A stretch of 64,000 nucleotides of DNA from Cafeteria roenbergensis (Eukaryota; Sar; Bigyra; Bicosoecida; Cafeteriaceae), in the NCBI GenBank assembly GCA_008330645.1, contig VLTN01000062.1, positions 1 to 64,000 of the forward strand. The letters run 5' to 3'. The stretch's first letter is position 1. Each line of letters opens with the position of its first letter. Shown piece after piece: positions 61,484-64,000 of this stretch. A model generated the notes under the pieces. The model worked only from the letters and a program-made list of their open reading frames with translations. It had not been told where the DNA came from and searched no databases. The position numbers and the translations under genes were made by a program.

Positions 61484-62004
61484 CAAACTGTCTGAGCCCT
61501 GTCGGCCAGGGCAGTCAGAGCGTCAGCAGAGGGCGCCTTGGGCCTTAAGACTGCCGCCGGAAACCAGTACATTGTCGCTTTCACGCCTCGTTCGTGCTGC
61601 GTGCGTGCCCGCGATGGCTCCCTGGTGCGTCCCCTCAAGCTCATCTGCCGCGCGCTGTGCCTTTGAACCAAGCTTCGTCTCTCGAGGAAAGTTCTACCTG
61701 TCCCGCCGCCGCCGCACCACACGTGGCGGGTCTCAGCATGCGGTGGTGCAAGTGCCAAATCGCAATTCAAGTTTTACCCAGCGCTTTGGGCGCCTCATTG
61801 CTGCGCGGTCGCCATACCAAGCGCTGCGCAAGCCGTCAAGCCAAGATGGTGCCACATGGACGCCACGCAAGCTGATGGGCAAAGCAGCATCACACTCGAG
61901 ACGCGAGCGATGGACAGTCGCAGCGCCAGCCACAGGGCCGAGGCGGCCGCGGGCCAGAGCAAGCGGCACGAGCGCTGGGCCGATCGAATCACTCGCCGGA
62001 CCGT
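61484..62004. other. Intergenic region between convergent genes
   Basis: About 520 bp between the ankyrin stop codon (+) and the kinesin stop codon (-). It must hold both 3' ends. No gene or repeat was recognised, although a mildly open + strand frame crosses it. Confidence 0.5.
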
Positions 62005-64000
62005 CTATCGCGCCCCGACCGCGACTGCGACTGGGTCTGGCTCATCAGCTTCGGGCCCAGCTGATCTTGCCGCGCCAGTCTTTGTTGCTACCTTGGCCGG
62101 CACAAGCCTCACGCCCTGGCCACGAAGCCTGATCATCTCTTGCGTCGCAAGGTTGTTCCTGCGCAGCTGCTGGAAGCGGAGCGCGCCCATGCGAAACAGG
62201 TGAAACTGCCGCCTGTACGCGCGGCGGGGCGGCCCACGCTTTGCCCCGGGAGGGATGGCCCCTGGAGTCAGCCCCGCCAAGGCTTCTGTCGACTCCTTCG
62301 CCCAGATCGCGAGGTTGCCGTCGCCGCCACCTTCCTCAGCCCGCAACGCCGCACCGGCTGCGTCACCACCCGCCGCAGCTGCAGCAGCTTCTCCTCCACC
62401 TCCGCCCCCAGCAGCACCAGCAGCAGCAGCAGCGACGGCGGCGGCGGGAGCAGCAGCAGCGGCACCAGCCCCGGCTGGTGCCGGAGCAGCAGCAGCAGCG
62501 CCTCTGCTGCGCGTGGGAGCCTTGACGGTGGGCGGATGATTCTTGTCGTCAGCGAAGTGGGTCTTGGCAGAGCTACGCATTTCCTCCGCGGCCAATCGTT
62601 TCGCCGATTTGATGTCCTCCTCGCCGACTCCGTCCGCCGCAGCGCGGTGGGCGCCCCACCGAATGCCCGCGCTCCACACGGCGGCAGGGTTGGCGGAGAG
62701 GTCAGCGATGCTGAATTCTGGCAGCTCCTCGTGACAGTGGTGGCCCCACAGGCGGTCGTCTGCACAGATGCGTCGCATGCTGGACGACGCACCGGCCATG
62801 CTGGCGGTGGCATCGGCGCCGGCGAAGGTCAGGATCCTGCGGCGGAAGCACGGGTAAGATCAAGCTTGTAGCATAGTTGGTGGTCATGGGCGAGGGCGGA
62901 GGGGTGGTTGAGGAGCATGGGGCAGGGGGTGGTTGAGGAGCAAGTGGCAGGGGGTCGGGAGAGCGGAGCATTTCGAGTGAGGGGGACTGCTTGAAAACGG
63001 TCGAGTGCGTTGGGCTGATGGGAAACAGGTTCCCAAGAGCGGACCTGGCCCGGTCGCGGTGGCAACGCGAGTGCAGGCGGCACTGGCCTGGGATCGGCGG
63101 CGCCAGAAGCGTCAGCGGCAGGGGAGGGGCAGGGACAGCAGCAGAGACCACGGCATCCGCGCAAGCGAATCCAACGGCAGCAGCTGCCGCAACTGCAGCG
63201 CTTCCACTGCCGCACGTGTATTTCGGGCAGGGGGCGCGGAGTCTCACCTGATGATGATGCCCTTGGGCAGATAGCGCGAGAGTACCACCCCTGGCAGCAG
63301 CACGCGCAAGACCGGGAAGCGCTCGTACAGCACCCGCAGCTCTGCCGTGGACTTGACGCGGGAGCTGAGAGCCTGTGCCGACGCGCGCGCCAGCTGCTTC
63401 AGGAGCGCCTTGTGGTGGCCGAGCTGCAGCTCCTGCGCTGCGATGTCCGTCTCGAGCGCGTCGAGGGTGCTGCGCAGCTGCGCATAGTCCACGCGCCGTT
63501 GCACCTTGGGCTTGTTCCTGATCGCAGAGGCCTCGGCGCCAAACCGGAGGGCTCGCAGGGTGTCGCTCGAGTGGTCCAAAAAGGGCGAAACGTTGACCAG
63601 GACGACGGTGCGGCTGTTGCCTCCGAAGCTGTTCTTCAAAAGCATCGTCAGCATCGAGTCGCGGTACGGCACCAAGCCGCGCATCCGACGCGGCAGGGCC
63701 AGCCGCTTGCACACCTCGCTCAGCGTCATCAGTGACCTGCAGCGGAGCACCGAGGGAGGCGGGGAAATCAGCACAAAATCACGTCTCGCTGCTGAGTCAG
63801 CCGGGTGGCAGCCGGCCACGACGGCGGCAGCCGACAGGTCAACCGCACACTTTGAAGGTGGTGGGCTTTGGGGCGGGTACGGTCTGGGGGACGTGAGAGC
63901 TGAGGCAGCGCGCTGCCGGCGGCCGCCGGTGCGCGTCTCACCGGTTGATGTGCTTGGCCTCCTCCAGGCGCGTGCCTGTGGCGCCGGTCTTGGAAACTTG
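62005..64000 (-). CDS. Kinesin-like motor protein, 3' three exons (5' part outside the window)
   Basis: Three exons are visible on the - strand. The first (from beyond 64,000 to 63,942) reads VSKTGATGTRLEEAKHINR, the kinesin switch II/loop 11 region. Intron 63,941-63,737 (GTGAG...GCAG) leads to exon 63,736-63,248: SLMTLSEVCKRLA, then VPYRDSMLTMLLKNSFGGN and LRFGAEASAIRNKPKV, the end of the motor core. Intron 63,247-62,837 leads to the last exon (62,836-62,005), which begins ILTFAGADATASMAG and ends with a poly-Ala/Gly linker and a basic C-terminal segment (RRAYRRQFHLFRMGALRF). A short helical stretch follows the motor (ALETDIAAQELQLGHHKALL). Both junctions keep the frame. The P-loop and the subfamily-defining N-terminus are off the edge, so the class cannot be named. 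An N-terminal or internal motor is implied by the order. Confidence 0.87.

Noticed and set aside
61572-62132. Possible + strand gene between the ankyrin and kinesin genes
   Set aside because: The frame has no domain, overlaps the kinesin 3' exon antisense and lacks a clear start context or splice pattern.

Overview
The window looks like nuclear DNA of a GC-rich single-celled eukaryote. Several genes have GT-AG introns of about 90-410 bp, and there is a kinesin, a pair of ER-quality-control genes and a GGNBP2-like gene, beside very long intron-poor ORFs full of low-complexity sequence. A GC-rich host, an AT-rich virophage-like insert and tyrosine-recombinase (Ngaro/DIRS-type) retrotransposons nested in that insert is the arrangement reported for the bicosoecid flagellate Cafeteria burkhardae and its endogenous mavirus-like elements (EMALEs). 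The species is therefore an inference.

1-12,241, mobile DNA. A broken Ngaro copy lies on the + strand (1-3,198, 5' part outside the window). An AT-rich segment follows (3,199-5,292) with one decayed SF3/D5-type primase-helicase. A complete Ngaro comes next on the - strand (5,293-11,677: ORF1, RT-RNase H, tyrosine recombinase, and split direct repeats in the order A1-ORFs-B1-A2-B2). A second AT-rich segment (11,678-12,241) ends in two adjacent palindromes and a G-run where GC-rich host sequence begins. Removing the complete Ngaro joins the two AT-rich pieces into one virophage end, with the helicase as first gene about 0.6 kb from the terminus.

12,242-24,770, two long - strand host genes. One has a PH domain at its start and a YiiX/NlpC-P60-like permuted papain domain at its end (about 2,700 aa). 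The other is a coiled-coil protein.

25,569-38,650, four paralogous genes for secreted, membrane-anchored seven-bladed RCC1-type propellers on Ser/Thr/Pro/Ala stalks (three + strand, one inverted). One carries an in-frame TGA and one a frameshift. Their flanks are duplicated and contain a dispersed repeat of about 0.5 kb (X) that has a paralogous empty site.

39,084-49,340, two divergent genes whose products are partners in ER-associated degradation in other eukaryotes: a two-MRH-domain OS-9/erlectin-like lectin (-) and a SEL1L/HRD3-like Sel1-repeat membrane protein with a LamG-like domain (+). About 550 bp separates their start codons.

49,888-64,000, a very large GGNBP2-like gene (+), repeats Y and X, a five-exon ankyrin gene in which each 33-residue repeat is one phase-0 exon, and the 3' part of a kinesin (-) that leaves the right edge.

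Two short motifs, GAAACCGC/GCGGTTTC and GGCAGAGC/GCTCTGCC, recur far more often than base composition predicts, on both strands inside several of the long host genes. Single-base differences in homopolymer runs between the two Ngaro copies mean some frameshifts here may be assembly errors.
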